Positions 1 through 9,724 are shown, counted from the first letter of the stretch. The stretch is DNA of 64,000 nucleotides from Moraxellaceae bacterium AER2_44_116 (GCA_006546595.1 VIAD01000001.1:213258-277257); one strand, 5' to 3'. Numbers and translations are program-made. Notes: a model not told the origin generated them from the sequence alone.

Positions 1-2
1 TA

Positions 3-134
3 GCGAAAAACATCAACAAAAACCTATCGTTGTTGGTCAAAGCAGCACAATACAGTGGCGAAAGCTCTGCACCAACGTTGGCATTAAAAAGTGATGTGAA
101 TAAGACATGGTTACAACTAGCTTATAAGTTTTAA
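3..134 (+). CDS. C-terminal end of a probable outer-membrane protein (partial)
   Basis: An open frame enters from the left edge and stops at TAA 132-134, giving the last 43 residues of a protein. They end in the alternating pattern WLQLAYKF. A terminal aromatic residue after alternating hydrophobic residues is typical of the last strand of a beta-barrel outer-membrane protein recognised by the BAM machinery. The rest of the gene lies outside the window, so the family cannot be named. The inference of a porin or similar barrel rests only on this tail. Confidence 0.55.
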   Translation, partial: AKNINKNLSLLVKAAQYSGESSAPTLALKSDVNKTWLQLAYKF

Positions 135-148
135 GTGCATTTATCTCA

Positions 149-225
149 AGGCTTCGACTCCGCTCAGCCACCCCGACCACGCTTAGTCAGCATAAAGAAA
201 CTGTTCCCTGAGCGGAGTCGAAGGG
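149..225. repeat. Intergenic inverted repeat, copy 1 (REP-like)
   Basis: GGCTTCGACTCCGCTCAGCC is followed about 35 bases later by CCCTGAGCGGAGTCGAAGGG, so the two arms are complementary and can form a cruciform or an RNA hairpin. The same core recurs at six other intergenic sites in the window, which marks it as a dispersed REP-like element rather than a gene-specific site. Confidence 0.8.
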
Positions 226-259
226 ATAACACAACCTGAACTTTAACTTTGCTATAAAT

Positions 260-287
260 AGCCGTCATTCGACGGCTTTTTCTTTTT
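260..287 (+). terminator. Rho-independent terminator
   Basis: AGCCGTC and GACGGCT form a 7-bp stem with a 4-base ATTC loop, followed directly by TTTTTCTTTTT. It lies downstream of the partial outer-membrane protein gene and ahead of the aminopeptidase gene, so it probably ends the upstream transcript. Confidence 0.8.
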
Positions 288-345
288 CGTGCTTTTCATC
301 CTAAGCACGTTATTATGTATGCCAAACCAATAACGAGTAATTTTT

Positions 346-1410
346 ATGACGTGGTGGCAAAAGAGCTTGAGCTGTAGTGTCGCTTTTTTCCTGACGGGTT
401 GTCAGTCTTTGCAGTATTATGGACATTCCATTAAAGGACAATGGCAAATAATTAGTCAACGCCAAGCTATTTCAACCGTGATGGCTCATCCTAAAACACC
501 ACCCCAGTTAGTTCATCAATTACACATTATTCAAAATATTCGTCTGTTCGCTGTGGGTTTAGGATTACCCACGCAAGGTCAATATGACACTTATGTGGAT
601 ATTCATCGGCCTTATGCTATGTGGTCGGTGGCAGCAACGCCTGAGTTGTCATTATCCGCAAAAACATGGTGTTATTGGTTTGTGGGTTGTTTAGGTTATC
701 GAGGTTTTTTTGAGCAAGGTTTAGCAGAGTCATTTGAAAAACAATTAAAAACAGCAGGTTACGATACCTATTTAAGCCGAGTGACAGCGTATTCTACTTT
801 AGGTTGGTTTAGAGATTCGGTACTCAGCAGTTATGTGAATAAATCGGAAAATGAGTTGGCAGAGTTGTTATTTCATGAGTTGGCGCATCAAGTGGTATAT
901 GTCAAAGGTGATGCGATGTTTAATGAAAGTTTTGCCGATGTGGTGGCCGAAGAAGGCTTGAAGCGGTATTTAATCGGTCGTCCCGATGGTTTTCAACAGA
1001 TCGTGACGCGCAAAAAACGGCAACAGCAGTTTACCCAATTAGTGTTAGATTATCGCCAACAATTGCAGCAAGTCTATGGCTCTCACAAGACGAACGAAGA
1101 AAAACGTCTGTATAAAAAAAACTTATTTTTAGGGCTACAACAAAATTATCAACAGCTTAAAGATGAGCAATGGCAAGGTTATAAAGCGTATGATGCGTGG
1201 TTTGCCGAGTTAAGTAATGCCAAGTTAAACAGTATTTCGGTTTACAATGGCCTCGTGCCTGCATTACAGGTGATATTACAGGCCAATAACTTTGATTTAC
1301 CTACATTTTATAAAACCTGTCAACGTCTCGCGAAGCTGTCTAAAGCAGAGCGTCATCGTATGTTAAGTGACACTTTTCAACATCCAGATTTGCCATTGAG
1401 TTTCCCATGA
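346..1410 (+). CDS. Putative zinc aminopeptidase lipoprotein
   Basis: The 354-residue product starts with a short signal sequence ending in the lipobox LTGC (Cys near residue 19), so it is predicted to be a lipoprotein anchored in the outer or inner membrane. The centre carries HELAH (about residues 178-182), the zinc-binding HExxH motif. ESFAD follows about 15 residues later and its Glu can be the third ligand. Length, lipobox and motif spacing match the proteobacterial putative aminopeptidase family (Pfam Aminopep). The natural substrate of this family is not established. The stop codon overlaps the next start (ATGA), so it is translationally coupled to the rhomboid protease gene. Both would be envelope proteases, but a joint role is only inferred. 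Confidence 0.85.
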   Translation: MTWWQKSLSCSVAFFLTGCQSLQYYGHSIKGQWQIISQRQAISTVMAHPKTPPQLVHQLHIIQNIRLFAVGLGLPTQGQYDTYVDIHRPYAMWSVAATPELSLSAKTWCYWFVGCLGYRGFFEQGLAESFEKQLKTAGYDTYLSRVTAYSTLGWFRDSVLSSYVNKSENELAELLFHELAHQVVYVKGDAMFNESFADVVAEEGLKRYLIGRPDGFQQIVTRKKRQQQFTQLVLDYRQQLQQVYGSHKTNEEKRLYKKNLFLGLQQNYQQLKDEQWQGYKAYDAWFAELSNAKLNSISVYNGLVPALQVILQANNFDLPTFYKTCQRLAKLSKAERHRMLSDTFQHPDLPLSFP

Positions 1411-2285
1411 TTGAGTTAACGGCTTTTAAGGAGCAACGTATTGCTCTGGCTTTGAGTGATTATTTACGCTCATTAGGCATTGCTAATCACATTGACATTG
1501 AGCCTGATCGCTTTGCCATTATGCTTAATCATCCTGACGATTTAGAACGCGCACATCACGAATTAGATGGATTTTTACATAATCCCAACGATGCACGATA
1601 CTGGCAAGCGTCATGGCAAACTGGGCAGTTAGTTAAGCCCTTAGCCAGCGAGCAAGAGACGAGCATAAAAGATATTATGCACAATTTATGGGCGCGTTCG
1701 GGTATTTTTACCTTGTTGATTAGCGTTATTTGTCTTGCTGTTTACCTCGCACTAGAAGGGGTGGGTAAGCCAATTTTTGATCTGTTTAGCTATCCTAGTC
1801 ATATAAACGACCTTAAGCAAAGTCATGAATACTGGCGATTATTAACCCCCGTTTTTTTACATTTTGGTGCGATGCACATTATTTTTAATTTGATTTGGTG
1901 GTGGGATTTAGGTGGTTTAATTGAACGTACCCAGTCAAAAATGCAACTGTTAGGCGTATTTCTAGCAACGGCATTGCTGAGTAATTTTGCCCAATACCTC
2001 AGTTTTGGCGCAGGGTTTGGTGGGCTTTCGGGCGTGGTTTATGGCTTGTTGGGTTATATATGGCTGTATCCGCTGGTGAATCCGCGTGTTGGCTTTCGTA
2101 TTAATCCTGCCATTGTCATGTTTATGGTCGGTTGGTTGGTGGTTGGTTATAGCGGTATTTTGGATAGTATCTTTGGCAAGATGGCTAATACTGCCCATTT
2201 AATTGGTTTGTTGACAGGTATTTTTTTAGGACTTGTTTTTGGTTTTCTGCATCGGGTAACACAAGCTTCTGAAAGACAAATATAG
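1407..2285 (+). CDS. glpG: Rhomboid family intramembrane serine protease (GlpG-like)
   Basis: This 292-residue inner-membrane protein resembles GlpG, which cleaves transmembrane substrates inside the bilayer. The first 90 or so residues form a soluble GlpG-type N-terminal domain (MIELTAFKEQRIALALSDYL). About six membrane segments follow. The catalytic serine lies in GGLSGVVYG near residue 208 and the dyad histidine in the late segment AHLIGLLTG. The conserved HFGAMHIIFNL stretch of the second membrane helix is also present. The ATG overlaps the aminopeptidase stop by four bases. E. coli glpG sits beside glpE/glpR, which are not seen here. Confidence 0.9.
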   Translation: MIELTAFKEQRIALALSDYLRSLGIANHIDIEPDRFAIMLNHPDDLERAHHELDGFLHNPNDARYWQASWQTGQLVKPLASEQETSIKDIMHNLWARSGIFTLLISVICLAVYLALEGVGKPIFDLFSYPSHINDLKQSHEYWRLLTPVFLHFGAMHIIFNLIWWWDLGGLIERTQSKMQLLGVFLATALLSNFAQYLSFGAGFGGLSGVVYGLLGYIWLYPLVNPRVGFRINPAIVMFMVGWLVVGYSGILDSIFGKMANTAHLIGLLTGIFLGLVFGFLHRVTQASERQI

Positions 2286-2820
2286 AAGCATAGTGATAAC
2301 TTTTATGATTGTTACCATTCCAAGATGTTTTGTGGCGGGATGTGTTTTAGTTATTTATTGTCGAAATGGCATATTCGTATTATCATTCGCATCTGTTTTA
2401 TATCAGAGCAGTGTATTTGATGTTGCCCCGCGATAAGATGAAAGCGGTGCGTATTTTTGAGTTTTCACTCTAATACGTTCAAGTTTTGAGCCCTTCAAAA
2501 TCCTACTAACGTCGGTAGGTCAAGAAAAGCGAGTTTTGTCGCACTTGTCTCTTTATTTCCCGTTATTTTTTGCTTAGTCTCTGCTAGTGCTGGCAGTTGA
2601 CTGAATATCCAAAGCTATACAACTGTATAGGCTCTAAAAGCGGTATTCTATGTTGCTGGTCGTTTTTGCCTGTAAGACAGGTGAAAACATCCAATAAGAA
2701 ACGGTCGTCCGCGAAACATCTGGTTCGACTATGGTTGCAAGTGACTTACCCAGTCGTTTGCGTATCGTATGATGAAGGAATGCAAAAACAGTCCCTCTGT
2801 TTTTTTGAGCGAGATACACC
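2286..2820. other. Long intergenic region ahead of sucA
   Basis: These 535 bases separate glpG from sucA. The short reading frames in it have no family resemblance, no convincing ribosome-binding site and shadow-like composition. I see only small hairpins (for example CCTGT/ACAGG near 2669) and no terminator with a clear T run. The region probably holds the sucA promoter and an untranslated leader. The sdhCDAB genes that often precede sucA are absent. Confidence 0.5.
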
Positions 2821-5658
2821 ATGCAAAATGGCTTAATGCAGCAGCAGATAAGCTCTTCGCAGCTTTCTGCTGAAAATGCAGCGTATGTAGAAGAACTGTA
2901 CGAGCAATACTTAATGGCTCCTCAGTCCGTTTCAGAGCAGTGGCGCGATTATTTCGAAAAGCTGCCACGGACAAATGGCTCTCAAACCGATATGCCTCAC
3001 AAGAATGTGCGTGAGCAATTTTTGTTGTTAGCACGCAACAGCACTCGTGTCCAACCAATGGCCGTCAGTAGTGTTAGTACAGAACACGAAAAGCGCCAAG
3101 TTGGTGTCTTACAACTGATTGCAGCGTATCGTAATAGAGGACATCAAAAAGCAAAATTAGATCCATTAGGATTGATGCAGCGTGCACATGTGCCTGACTT
3201 AGAGTTAGCTGCTCATGGCTTGTCGCGCTCTGACTTTGACACTGTGTTTCAAACAGGGAATTTAGCGATTAAAAAAGCCGAAGCGACCTTGGGTGAAATG
3301 GTTAACGCGATGGAGGCCATTTATTGCGCGTCGATTGGTGCAGAATATATGCACATTGTTGATACCGCCGAAAAACGTTGGATTCAAAGTCGTTTAGAAG
3401 GCGTGCGTGGTAATCCGAATTTTTCAGCAGATACCAAAAAACATATTTTAGAACGACTCACAGCCGCTGAAGGCTTAGAAAAATTCTTAGGTAATAAATA
3501 CGTTGGCGCAAAACGCTTTGGCTTAGAAGGCGGTGAAAGTTTTATTCCATTAATTGATGAAATTATTCAACGTGCAGGTAGTCAAGGTACGAAAGAAATA
3601 GTTATCGGCATGGCACATCGAGGTCGCTTGAATTTGTTGGTCAACAGCATGGGTAAAAATCCCGCTGATTTATTTGATGAGTTTGAAGGCAAAACATTTA
3701 ATAAATATGGTTCGGGTGATGTGAAATATCACCAAGGCTATTCTTCCAATGTCATGACCGCCGATGGTGAGCTACATCTTGCTTTAGCATTTAACCCTTC
3801 TCATTTAGAAATTGTCTCTCCTGTCGTGGAGGGTTCAGTGCGTGCGCGTCAAGTACGGCGTGAAGATGTGGCGGGTAAAAAAGTATTGCCTGTGATTGTC
3901 CATGGTGATGCCGCTTTTGCGGGTCAAGGCGTGGTCATGGAAACCTTCCAGATGTCGCAAACACGTGGTTATACCACAGGCGGCACAATCCATATCATCA
4001 TCAATAATCAAGTGGGCTTTACTACCAGTAAACGTGAAGATGCGCGTTCTACAGAGTATTGCACTGACGTTGCCAAAATGGTGCAAGCACCGATTTTTCA
4101 CGTCAATGGTGATGATCCTGAAGCGGTGTTATTCATTACACAGTTAGCGTTAGATTTCCGTATTGCCTTCAAAAAAGATGTGGTCATTGACTTATTTTGT
4201 TATCGCCGTCGTGGTCATAACGAAGCGGATGAGCCATCTTCGACGCAGCCATTGATGTATCAAGTCATTGCCAAGTTGCCGACCACACGGATGTTGTATG
4301 CTGACAAGTTGGTTGCAGGCAATGTCATTTCTCGTGCTGATGCCGAAGAAATGGTGGAAGATTATCGTCAAGCTTTAGAAGATGGTCGGCATGTAGTTAA
4401 GTCTTTAGTTAGAAAGCCAAACACCGCTTTGCACGTTGATTGGCGGCCGTATTTAGGTCACAAAGTTCAGGATGATTGGGCGACAGGCGTGTCTCGGGAA
4501 AGAATTCAGGCCTTAGCTGCCAAAATGGAGTTGCTGCCCGACGGCTTTACTATCCAGCGTCAAGTGCAAAAAGTGTTAGATGACCGTGTGCAAATGTGGT
4601 CTGGCAACATGGACTTAAACTGGGGTGCGGCAGAGGTAATGGCTTACGCGACACTATTGGAAGAGGATTTCTTAGTGCGTTTAACGGGTCAAGATGTGGG
4701 GCGTGGCACGTTCTCCCATCGTCATGCCGTATTACATAGTCAAAAAGATGCGTCGGTATATGTTCCTTTGCGTAAAATTGCGGCTAAACCGAATTTTGCG
4801 TTATATGACTCTTTGTTGTCTGAAGAAGCAGTATTGGCTTTTGAATATGGTTATGCCACAACCTATCCCAACTCTTTGATTGTTTGGGAAGCGCAATTTG
4901 GTGACTTTGCCAACGGCGCACAAGTGGTGATTGACCAGTTTATTTGTAGTGGTGAGACCAAGTGGGAACGTATTTGTGGCTTGACCATGTTGTTGCCTCA
5001 TGGTTTTGAAGGTCAAGGCCCTGAGCATTCATCAGCCCGTTTAGAGCGTTTCTTGCAATTATGTGCTGAACATAATATGCAAGTCTGTACACCAACAACC
5101 CCCGCACAAATATTCCATTTGTTGCGTCGGCAAGCGGTGCGGCCATTACGTAAACCCTTGATTGTCATGACGCCAAAAAGTTTGTTACGTCATAAATTGG
5201 CGATTTCCAAACTTGATGAATTGACCACAGGTGGTTTCCAAACGGTGATTCCTGAAGTAGATGTGATTCAGCCTGAAGCGGTGACCCATGTCATTTTATG
5301 TGGTGGCAAGGTGTATTACGATCTGTTAGAAAAGCGTCGTGAATCTGGCCGTGATGATGTGGCTATTGTCCGTATTGAGCAATTATATCCCTTCCCAGAA
5401 GACCGATTGATAGAGGTTTTGAAGCCTTACAGCAATGCAACCAGTGCTGTTTGGTGTCAAGAAGAACCCATGAATCAAGGTGCTTGGTACAGCACACGCC
5501 ATCGTTTTCAACGCATATCGGCGGCATGGAAATCCACTATTGAAATTCGTTATACAGGTCGTCCAGCATCGGCAGCCCCTGCGTGCGGTTCGCCTTATCT
5601 TCATGCAAAACAGCAAGCTGCGTTAATAGCAGATGCTTTTAACCCAATTAAGCAGTAA
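2821..5658 (+). CDS. sucA: 2-oxoglutarate dehydrogenase E1 component
   Basis: The thiamine-diphosphate-dependent E1 subunit decarboxylates 2-oxoglutarate and transfers the succinyl group to the lipoyl arm of SucB. At 945 residues it has the usual length of the family. The N-terminal SSSQLSAENAAYVEELYEQYL is the typical E1o start that docks to E2. GMAHRGRLN (about residue 263), the thiamine-binding stretch beginning GDAAFAGQG (about residue 361) and YRRRGHNEADEP (about residue 460) are canonical. The ATG at 2821 is preceded by only a weak GAGCGAG ribosome-binding site; an in-frame Met at codon 6 is possible but less likely. sucB follows after 12 bases, so the two are co-transcribed. Confidence 0.97.
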   Translation: MQNGLMQQQISSSQLSAENAAYVEELYEQYLMAPQSVSEQWRDYFEKLPRTNGSQTDMPHKNVREQFLLLARNSTRVQPMAVSSVSTEHEKRQVGVLQLIAAYRNRGHQKAKLDPLGLMQRAHVPDLELAAHGLSRSDFDTVFQTGNLAIKKAEATLGEMVNAMEAIYCASIGAEYMHIVDTAEKRWIQSRLEGVRGNPNFSADTKKHILERLTAAEGLEKFLGNKYVGAKRFGLEGGESFIPLIDEIIQRAGSQGTKEIVIGMAHRGRLNLLVNSMGKNPADLFDEFEGKTFNKYGSGDVKYHQGYSSNVMTADGELHLALAFNPSHLEIVSPVVEGSVRARQVRREDVAGKKVLPVIVHGDAAFAGQGVVMETFQMSQTRGYTTGGTIHIIINNQVGFTTSKREDARSTEYCTDVAKMVQAPIFHVNGDDPEAVLFITQLALDFRIAFKKDVVIDLFCYRRRGHNEADEPSSTQPLMYQVIAKLPTTRMLYADKLVAGNVISRADAEEMVEDYRQALEDGRHVVKSLVRKPNTALHVDWRPYLGHKVQDDWATGVSRERIQALAAKMELLPDGFTIQRQVQKVLDDRVQMWSGNMDLNWGAAEVMAYATLLEEDFLVRLTGQDVGRGTFSHRHAVLHSQKDASVYVPLRKIAAKPNFALYDSLLSEEAVLAFEYGYATTYPNSLIVWEAQFGDFANGAQVVIDQFICSGETKWERICGLTMLLPHGFEGQGPEHSSARLERFLQLCAEHNMQVCTPTTPAQIFHLLRRQAVRPLRKPLIVMTPKSLLRHKLAISKLDELTTGGFQTVIPEVDVIQPEAVTHVILCGGKVYYDLLEKRRESGRDDVAIVRIEQLYPFPEDRLIEVLKPYSNATSAVWCQEEPMNQGAWYSTRHRFQRISAAWKSTIEIRYTGRPASAAPACGSPYLHAKQQAALIADAFNPIKQ

Positions 5659-5670
5659 GGATCAAAGAAC

Positions 5671-6885
5671 ATGGCTATTGATATTAAAGCTCCAATATTC
5701 CCCGAATCTGTTGCTGATGGCACCGTAGCAACATGGCATAAAAAAGTGGGCGATAAAGTGACGCGCGACGAAGTGATTGTCGATATTGAAACAGACAAAG
5801 TCGTTTTAGAAGTCGTTGCGCCTACAGATGGTTTTTTGTCGCAAATTATAAAAGCAGAGGGCGACACCGTTCTTAGCCAAGAAACTTTAGCGATTTTTGA
5901 AACAGGTACGGCAACGTTAGCGGCAACAACGGCCTCAGCGTCAGCGGCACCAGTGACGGCGGTTGTTTCTTCTTCACCCGCAGCAACGTCAGCAAATGCG
6001 GACTTAGCCCCTTCGGTGCGTAAAGCTGTTGCTGAAAATCAATTAGACGCCAGTCAAATTGCAGGTTCAGGTCGTGGTGGTCGTATTACTAAAGAAGATG
6101 TGGCAACCCATTTATCTACACCTGCGCCTATTGCTGTGCCAGCTGCCGCTGTTCAGCCTGTTGCGTTGAGTTTGGCGGTGGGTGAACGCATCGAAAAACG
6201 TGTGCCAATGACGCGTTTACGTGCCAAAGTTGCCGAGCGTTTGTTGCAAGCGGCACAAGGTACAGCGATGTTGACAACGTTTAACGAAGTCAACATGAAA
6301 CCGATTATGGAAATGCGTAAAGCCTACGGTGAGCGTTTTGAAAAACGTCATGGTGTACGTTTAGGTTTTATGTCGTTCTTTGTTAAAGCCGCAGTTGAAG
6401 CATTAAAACGTTTCCCTGCGGTAAATGCGTCATTAGATGGTAATGATATTGTTTATCATGGTTACCATGATGTTGGCGTGGCAGTTTCTTCCGATCGTGG
6501 TTTGGTGGTGCCAATTGTCCGTGATGCGGAGCGTATGAACTTAGCCGAAATTGAGAAAAATATTCTTGAATACGGTAAAAAAGCCAAAGAAGGTAAACTA
6601 TCTTTAGAAGATATTACGGGTGGCACATTCACCATTTCTAATGGCGGAGTTTTTGGTTCGTTATTATCAACTCCGTTATTAAATCCACCACAAACCGCTA
6701 TTTTGGGTATGCACAAAATCCAAGAGCGACCAATGGCGGTTAAAGGTGAAGTGGTTATTCTGCCGATGATGTATTTAGCGTTATCGTATGACCACCGTTT
6801 AATTGATGGTAAAGAAGCCGTGAGCTTTTTGGTAACGATTAAGGACTTGGTAGAAGACCCAGCCTTGTTGTTGTTAGATTTGTAA
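5671..6885 (+). CDS. sucB: Dihydrolipoyllysine succinyltransferase (E2) of the 2-oxoglutarate dehydrogenase complex
   Basis: This is the E2 core that passes the succinyl group from the lipoyl arm to CoA. The lipoyl domain covers about residues 1-76, with the modified lysine in ETDKVVLEV near residue 44. An Ala/Ser-rich linker comes next, then the peripheral-subunit-binding domain (APSVRKAVAENQLDAS, about residues 112-145). The catalytic domain contains the active-site SYDHRLIDG near residue 374. Its 404 residues are normal for the family. A repeat-bearing 159-base gap separates it from lpdA. Confidence 0.97.
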   Translation: MAIDIKAPIFPESVADGTVATWHKKVGDKVTRDEVIVDIETDKVVLEVVAPTDGFLSQIIKAEGDTVLSQETLAIFETGTATLAATTASASAAPVTAVVSSSPAATSANADLAPSVRKAVAENQLDASQIAGSGRGGRITKEDVATHLSTPAPIAVPAAAVQPVALSLAVGERIEKRVPMTRLRAKVAERLLQAAQGTAMLTTFNEVNMKPIMEMRKAYGERFEKRHGVRLGFMSFFVKAAVEALKRFPAVNASLDGNDIVYHGYHDVGVAVSSDRGLVVPIVRDAERMNLAEIEKNILEYGKKAKEGKLSLEDITGGTFTISNGGVFGSLLSTPLLNPPQTAILGMHKIQERPMAVKGEVVILPMMYLALSYDHRLIDGKEAVSFLVTIKDLVEDPALLLLDL

Positions 6886-6892
6886 TACTTAG

Positions 6893-7023
6893 CCCTCATT
6901 CTAACTCTCGGCAACTGCTCCTGCGTTGCTCTATCGACTGCATCCTTGCAGTCATCTCCCTCGGGGAGAGAGGACTAATACGCATTGCTCCCTCTCCCCG
7001 AGGGAGAGGGCTGGGGTGAGGGT
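6893..7023. repeat. Palindromic CCCTCTCCC/GGGAGAGGG intergenic element
   Basis: Between sucB and lpdA are CTCCCTCGGGGAGAG and, about 30 bases later, CCCTCTCCCCGAGGGAGAGGG followed by CTGGGGTGAGGG. This combination is a dispersed intergenic repeat found in many proteobacterial genomes. It interrupts an otherwise compact operon and could form strong hairpins in the sucB-lpdA messenger, which might alter the ratio of E2 to E3. That effect is inference. Confidence 0.7.
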
Positions 7024-7044
7024 TCAAAAAATAGGACGTAAAAA

Positions 7045-8481
7045 ATGTCTCAACAGTTTGATGTCGTCGTCATTGGCGGTGGGCCAGGTGGTTACGAAGC
7101 GGCCATTCGTGCTGCACAGTTAGGTTTAAAAGTTGCGTGTATCGAAAAACGTATTCATAACGGTAAGCCGAGTTTAGGTGGTACGTGTTTGAATGTTGGC
7201 TGTATCCCATCTAAAGCCCTGTTAGATTCGTCACATCGTTATCACGATGCCAAAGCAGGTTTAGCGATTCATGGCATTAGCGTTGGCGAAGTGGTGATTG
7301 ATATTGCCCAAATGCAAGCACGTAAAGAAACCGTTGTCGGTCAATTAACAGGCGGCGTTGCACAACTGTTAAAAGGGAATGGTATTGTTTGGTTGCAAGG
7401 TTCGGGTAAGTTATTAGCTAACAAGCAAGTCGAGTTTGTTGCTCATGATGGCGCAACTGAGATTATTGAAGCAACCAAAGCCGTTATTTTAGCCGCAGGT
7501 TCATCGCCCATTAACATTCCTTCCGCACCGTTAACGGATGATGTCATTGTCGACTCCACAGGCGCGTTAGAGTTTAAGCAAGTGCCTGCGCGTTTAGGCG
7601 TGATTGGTGCTGGTGTCATCGGTTTAGAGTTGGGCTCAGTATGGAGTCGTTTAGGCTCAGAAGTGGTGGTGTTAGAAGCTTTAGATGCGTTTTTGCCGAT
7701 GTTAGATAAACAAATCGCCAAAGAAGCACAAAAGATTCTCACGAAACAAGGCTTAAACATTAAATTAGGCGCAAAAGTAACAGCAACTAGCGTCAGTGAT
7801 GGTGTAGTGACGGTCACTTATCAAGACAAAGACGGCGAAAAAACGGCTGAGTTTGATAAGTTAATTGTTGCAGTTGGTCGTCGTCCTTATGCTCAAGGCT
7901 TGCTGTCAGAAAATAGTGGTGTAAAGCAAGACGAGCGTGGTTTTGTCGTTGTCGATAGTCAATGCCGTACCAATCTTGAAGGTGTTTATGCCATTGGTGA
8001 CTTAGTACGTGGCCCGATGTTAGCGCATAAGGCGATGGAAGAAGGTGTGATGGTTGCCGAAGTGATTGCAGGCCATTACGCCCAAATCAACTACGACACC
8101 ATTATTGGCGTGATTTACACGCACCCTGAAATTGCATGGGTCGGTCAAACCGAAGAGCAAGCCAAAGCCGCAGGTGTTGACGTTAAAACAGGTTCGTTCC
8201 CGTTTGCAGTTAACGGTCGTGCTTTAGCCGCTAACGATCCACAAGGCTTAGTGAAATTTGTTGCCGATGCTAAAACTGACCGCTTATTAGGTATGTCAGT
8301 GATTGGCGCAGGCGCAGGTGACATCGTTCATCAAGGCATGATTGCTCTAGAGTTTGCGGCCAGTGTGGAAGATTTACAGTTAATGACATTCGCTCACCCG
8401 ACCTTGTCGGAAGCGGTACATGAAGCCGCGTTATCGGTGGATGGTCGCGCAATTCACGCCATTCAACGCAAACGCAAATAA
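7045..8481 (+). CDS. lpdA: Dihydrolipoyl dehydrogenase (E3)
   Basis: This FAD-dependent disulfide oxidoreductase reoxidises the dihydrolipoyl arm of SucB with NAD+. The N-terminal FAD site is VVVIGGGPGGYEAA. The redox-active disulfide is in GGTCLNVGCIPSK (Cys near residues 48 and 53). A second dinucleotide-binding GVIGAGVIGLELG lies near residue 190, and the dimer-interface HPTLSEAVHE near residue 451 supplies the catalytic His-Glu pair. Its 478 residues are normal. Position inside the suc cluster assigns it to the 2-oxoglutarate complex, although it could serve the pyruvate complex as well. Confidence 0.96.
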   Translation: MSQQFDVVVIGGGPGGYEAAIRAAQLGLKVACIEKRIHNGKPSLGGTCLNVGCIPSKALLDSSHRYHDAKAGLAIHGISVGEVVIDIAQMQARKETVVGQLTGGVAQLLKGNGIVWLQGSGKLLANKQVEFVAHDGATEIIEATKAVILAAGSSPINIPSAPLTDDVIVDSTGALEFKQVPARLGVIGAGVIGLELGSVWSRLGSEVVVLEALDAFLPMLDKQIAKEAQKILTKQGLNIKLGAKVTATSVSDGVVTVTYQDKDGEKTAEFDKLIVAVGRRPYAQGLLSENSGVKQDERGFVVVDSQCRTNLEGVYAIGDLVRGPMLAHKAMEEGVMVAEVIAGHYAQINYDTIIGVIYTHPEIAWVGQTEEQAKAAGVDVKTGSFPFAVNGRALAANDPQGLVKFVADAKTDRLLGMSVIGAGAGDIVHQGMIALEFAASVEDLQLMTFAHPTLSEAVHEAALSVDGRAIHAIQRKRK

Positions 8482-8487
8482 TCAACG

Positions 8488-8516
8488 AAAGTGCGGTGAC
8501 CCCGCACTTTTTGTTT
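8488..8516 (+). terminator. Hairpin terminator after lpdA
   Basis: AAAGTGCGG and CCGCACTTT form a 9-bp stem with a 5-base loop, followed by TTGTTTG. It sits 7 bases after the lpdA stop and 50 bases before sucC, so it could end or attenuate the sucAB-lpd transcript ahead of sucCD. Confidence 0.75.
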
Positions 8517-8566
8517 GTTAAGCAAAGCGCAACACGCGCTTAACAGTTAAATAAAAAGGTGAAACG

Positions 8567-9724
8567 ATGAATTTACACGAATACCAAGGGAAACAGCTTT
8601 TTGCCGAATACGGTTTACCCGTTTCTAAAGGCTACGCTGCGTCTACACCCGAAGAAGCGCGTCAAGCAGCAGTCCAAATTGGTGGTGATGTTTGGGTGGT
8701 TAAAGCCCAAGTACACGCAGGTGGTCGTGGTAAAGCTGGTGGTGTCAAACTCGTTAAGACGTTAGACGAAGTAGAAGCATTTGCAAAAGCGCAATTAGGT
8801 ACACGTTTAGTGACCTATCAAACAGACAGCAAAGGCCAACCTGTTAATAAAATTCTGGTTGAAACTTGCACTGACATCGCGCGCGAATTGTACTTAGGTG
8901 CAGTCGTTGACCGTGCTAGCCGTAGCATCGTGTTCATGGCCTCGACCGAAGGCGGCGTGGAAATTGAAAAAGTTGCCCACGAAACCCCTGAAAAAATCTT
9001 TAAAGTCACCATCGACCCATTAATTGGCGCACAAGCGTATCAAGGTCGTGAAGTGGCTGGTAAGTTAGGTTTGAATGCCACACAAACCAAACAATTCGTC
9101 AAAATCTATTTAGGTTTAGCGAAAATGTTTGAAGAGTGTGACTTAGCGATGATCGAAGTTAATCCTTTAGTCGTCACTAAAGAAGGTAACTTGCATTGTT
9201 TAGATGCCAAAATTGTTGTTGATTCCAACGCGATTTTCCGTCAGCCAAAATTGAAAGCTATGGATGACCCAAGCCAGTCAGATGATCGTGAGCGTCGTGC
9301 TGCTGAATGGGAACTGAACTATGTTGCTTTAGAAGGCAATATTGGTTGTATGGTTAACGGTGCTGGTTTGGCGATGGCGACAATGGACATCATCAAACTC
9401 AAAGGCGGCCAACCTGCTAACTTCTTGGACGTTGGTGGTGGCGCGACTAAAGAGCGTGTCACTGAAGCGTTTAAAATTATTCTGTCCGACAGTGCTGTTA
9501 AAGCCGTATTGGTTAACATCTTCGGTGGTATCGTCCGTTGCGACATGATTGCTGAAGGTATTATCGGAGCCGTACAAGAAGTAGGTGTGAAAGTGCCTGT
9601 CGTTGTCCGTTTAGAAGGTAACAACGCCGAATTAGGCGCACAGAAACTACGTGAAAGTGGTTTGAACATTATTGCAGCCACCTCCTTAAATGAAGCTGGC
9701 GAATTAGTCGTTAAACAAGTGTAA
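8567..9724 (+). CDS. sucC: Succinate-CoA ligase (ADP-forming) beta subunit
   Basis: The beta subunit of succinyl-CoA synthetase binds the nucleotide and Mg2+ and, with SucD, converts succinyl-CoA plus ADP and phosphate to succinate, CoA and ATP. The start MNLHEYQGKQLFAEYGLPVS and the ATP-grasp glycine-rich loop (GGRGKAGG, about residues 52-59) are diagnostic. MVNGAGLAMATMD and the late NIFGGIVRCD belong to the CoA-ligase domain. Its 385 residues are within a few of the E. coli protein. An AAGGTG ribosome-binding site precedes the ATG. sucD follows after 14 bases. Confidence 0.97.
   Translation: MNLHEYQGKQLFAEYGLPVSKGYAASTPEEARQAAVQIGGDVWVVKAQVHAGGRGKAGGVKLVKTLDEVEAFAKAQLGTRLVTYQTDSKGQPVNKILVETCTDIARELYLGAVVDRASRSIVFMASTEGGVEIEKVAHETPEKIFKVTIDPLIGAQAYQGREVAGKLGLNATQTKQFVKIYLGLAKMFEECDLAMIEVNPLVVTKEGNLHCLDAKIVVDSNAIFRQPKLKAMDDPSQSDDRERRAAEWELNYVALEGNIGCMVNGAGLAMATMDIIKLKGGQPANFLDVGGGATKERVTEAFKIILSDSAVKAVLVNIFGGIVRCDMIAEGIIGAVQEVGVKVPVVVRLEGNNAELGAQKLRESGLNIIAATSLNEAGELVVKQV

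Noticed and set aside
149..225. REP-like copies as a CRISPR array
   Set aside because: Copies are kilobases apart without regular spacers; no cas genes in the window.
2597..2836. 79-codon frame ahead of sucA
   Set aside because: No family resemblance and it runs into the sucA start; it is more likely part of the leader.
6926..7123. 65-codon frame between sucB and lpdA
   Set aside because: It translates the CCCTCTCCC palindromic repeat and overlaps lpdA in another frame.
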